Source: Alkanindiges sp.
Lineage (GTDB): Bacteria > Pseudomonadota > Gammaproteobacteria > Pseudomonadales > Moraxellaceae
Assembly (NCBI GenBank): GCA_030152125.1
Contig: JASLIR010000196.1
Coordinates: 1-8,334 of the forward strand
Direction of reading: 5' to 3'
DNA: 8,334 nucleotides
Positions 7,727 through 8,334 of the stretch are shown in pieces (position 1 is the first letter of the stretch; each line of letters opens with the position of its first letter). The position numbers and the translations under genes are program-made. Under the pieces are notes generated by a model. It saw only the letters and a list, made by a program, of their open reading frames with translations, searched no databases and was not told the DNA's origin.

Positions 7727-7753
7727 AAAAAAGCCGCTGTTCCATACAGCGGC
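7727..7753 (-). terminator. rho-independent terminator after the lipoprotein gene
   Basis: GCCGCTGT (7733-7740) pairs with ACAGCGGC (7746-7753) around a five-base loop. Read on the minus strand, six T follow the stem (7732-7727). It is 47 bases after the stop of the small lipoprotein gene and isolates it from dapE. Confidence 0.85.
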
Positions 7754-7800
7754 CTTGTGGGGGCATTAGACTAACTTACATATTTTACATGGATTACAAC

Positions 7801-7941
7801 TTACATTTTGTCCTGGGTTTTGGTCGCCGTGTCAGATACCTTGTCACCCGCTTTGGAAACATCCTGACCGAAGCCTTTCATTGTATTACAACCTGTTAAT
7901 ACCACTGTAGCCAATGCAATAGCAGCAATTACCTTAGTCAT
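7801..7941 (-). CDS. entericidin-like small lipoprotein
   Basis: This 46-residue open frame starts with ATG at 7941. It begins MTKVIAAIALATVVLTGC, which is a basic N-terminus, a hydrophobic stretch and a lipobox LTGC with C18 as the lipidated residue. The mature part, about 29 residues, begins CNTMKGFGQDVSKAGDKVSD and matches the EcnA/EcnB entericidin pattern (CNT..G.G.D..K.G). A well-spaced ribosome site and its own terminator support a real gene. Family members are membrane lipoproteins; EcnB is stationary-phase induced in E. coli and linked to cell lysis, but most homologues in other bacteria are untested. The acid-free end of the lipobox (N after C) suggests outer-membrane delivery by the Lol +2 rule. 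No antidote partner (EcnA-like) is visible beside it. In the 105 bases upstream I see no convincing promoter with proper spacing. Confidence 0.88.
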   Translation of the reverse strand: MTKVIAAIALATVVLTGCNTMKGFGQDVSKAGDKVSDTATKTQDKM

Positions 7942-7947
7942 GTTTCA

Positions 7948-7951
7948 CTCC
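7948..7951 (-). promoter_or_regulatory. ribosome binding site of the entericidin-like gene
   Basis: On the minus strand GGAG (within CTGGAGTG) lies six bases before the ATG at 7941. It is one of the strongest Shine-Dalgarno matches in the window and supports translation of this very short gene. Confidence 0.75.
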
Positions 7952-8046
7952 AGAAATCTTTAAAGTTTGTACTCATAAACTTATACGATTAATAGCTGTG
8001 CGCCCATATCAAATCGGTGCGGGTTAGGTGTCGGTCTGTTATCTTT

Positions 8047-8334
8047 TTAGGTGTATTTATGTATAAGGTTATGCGCCCGTAACATATAGCGGGTTTTAAC
8101 CTGATCATTCTGCATTAAAAAATATAAACCATTGGTCCAGTAGTAAGGGTTATGCCCAGGGTGCTGTACATGATGATGTTCACTGATGTATTCCAGACGC
8201 TGGGCACGCCGCCATAAGCTGTCCGGGCTTATGGCAGGTGGGTAGTGCCCCCAGGTACCGGTGAGGTGATGCGGTGCCATCCAGCTAATTGCCTGTAGCG
8301 GCTGATGCACCGGGTAAAACAGGCGGCCTTTGAT
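8047..8334 (-). CDS. C-terminal end of an unrecognised His- and aromatic-rich protein, 5' partial
   Basis: The frame is open from the right window edge to a TAA at 8047-8049, giving the last 95 residues of a longer protein. A GTG codon at 8310 is in frame, but the upstream codons (IKGRLFYP) read like ordinary protein, so I treat it as internal. I do not recognise the family. The fragment is rich in His (11), Tyr (8) and Trp (4), with clusters EHHHVQHPGHNPYYW and APHHLTGTWGHYPP. It has no transmembrane stretch and ends in a basic tail (RAHNLIHKYT). Histidine clusters could bind metal, but no known motif is evident. It runs in the same direction as the lipoprotein gene, 105 bases upstream of it, and no clear terminator lies between them. 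It is probably a real gene because the composition is protein-like and the frame is clean, but its function is unknown. Confidence 0.6.
   Translation of the reverse strand: MKGRLFYPVHQPLQAISWMAPHHLTGTWGHYPPAISPDSLWRRAQRLEYISEHHHVQHPGHNPYYWTNGLYFLMQNDQVKTRYMLRAHNLIHKYT

Noticed and set aside
7942..8046. TTGATA (8007-8012) with TATAAG (7980-7985) on the minus strand as a sigma-70 promoter for the lipoprotein gene
   Set aside because: The spacing is 21 bases, too long for a standard promoter; a stationary-phase promoter is possible but not supported by a clear match.

Overview
The window holds the 3' part of a Chp-type chemosensory operon (chpA-chpB-chpC). This class of system controls twitching motility by type IV pili in Pseudomonas aeruginosa and relatives. 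A convergent housekeeping gene (dapE), a tiny entericidin-like lipoprotein gene and the C-terminal end of an unrecognised protein follow on the minus strand. The ChpA/ChpB/ChpC set, the DapE sequence and the middling GC content by eye point to a gammaproteobacterium, possibly near Pseudomonas or Cellvibrio. That placement is inference from protein style and was not tested.

Left part, plus strand, 1-6424: a giant hybrid CheA-type kinase enters from outside the window and ends at 4940. It has at least four histidine-phosphotransfer (Hpt) domains, one helical segment that looks like an Hpt without its histidine, two Pro/Ala/Val-rich linkers, the CheA dimer/ATPase/CheW core and a C-terminal receiver. 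A ChpB methylesterase with a decayed N-terminal receiver starts 46 bases later. A CheW-like ChpC overlaps the end of chpB. The expected logic is that ChpA, coupled to a pilus chemoreceptor through CheW-like proteins, autophosphorylates and sends phosphate through its Hpt domains to response regulators. ChpB would demethylate the receptor and ChpC would act as an accessory coupling protein. The receptor, PilG/PilH-like regulators and PilI-like coupler are not in the window and may lie upstream.

Middle: a near-perfect hairpin with T-runs on both sides (6455-6485) separates chpC from dapE and can end transcription from both directions.

Right part, minus strand, 8334-6506: the end of an unknown His- and aromatic-rich protein, then a 46-residue entericidin-like lipoprotein with a clear ribosome site and its own terminator, then dapE with a candidate extended -10 promoter and a small inverted repeat just before its start.

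I found no RNA genes, insertion sequences, CRISPR arrays or prophage genes, and no system that looks wholly undescribed. The most unusual object is the multi-Hpt ChpA.
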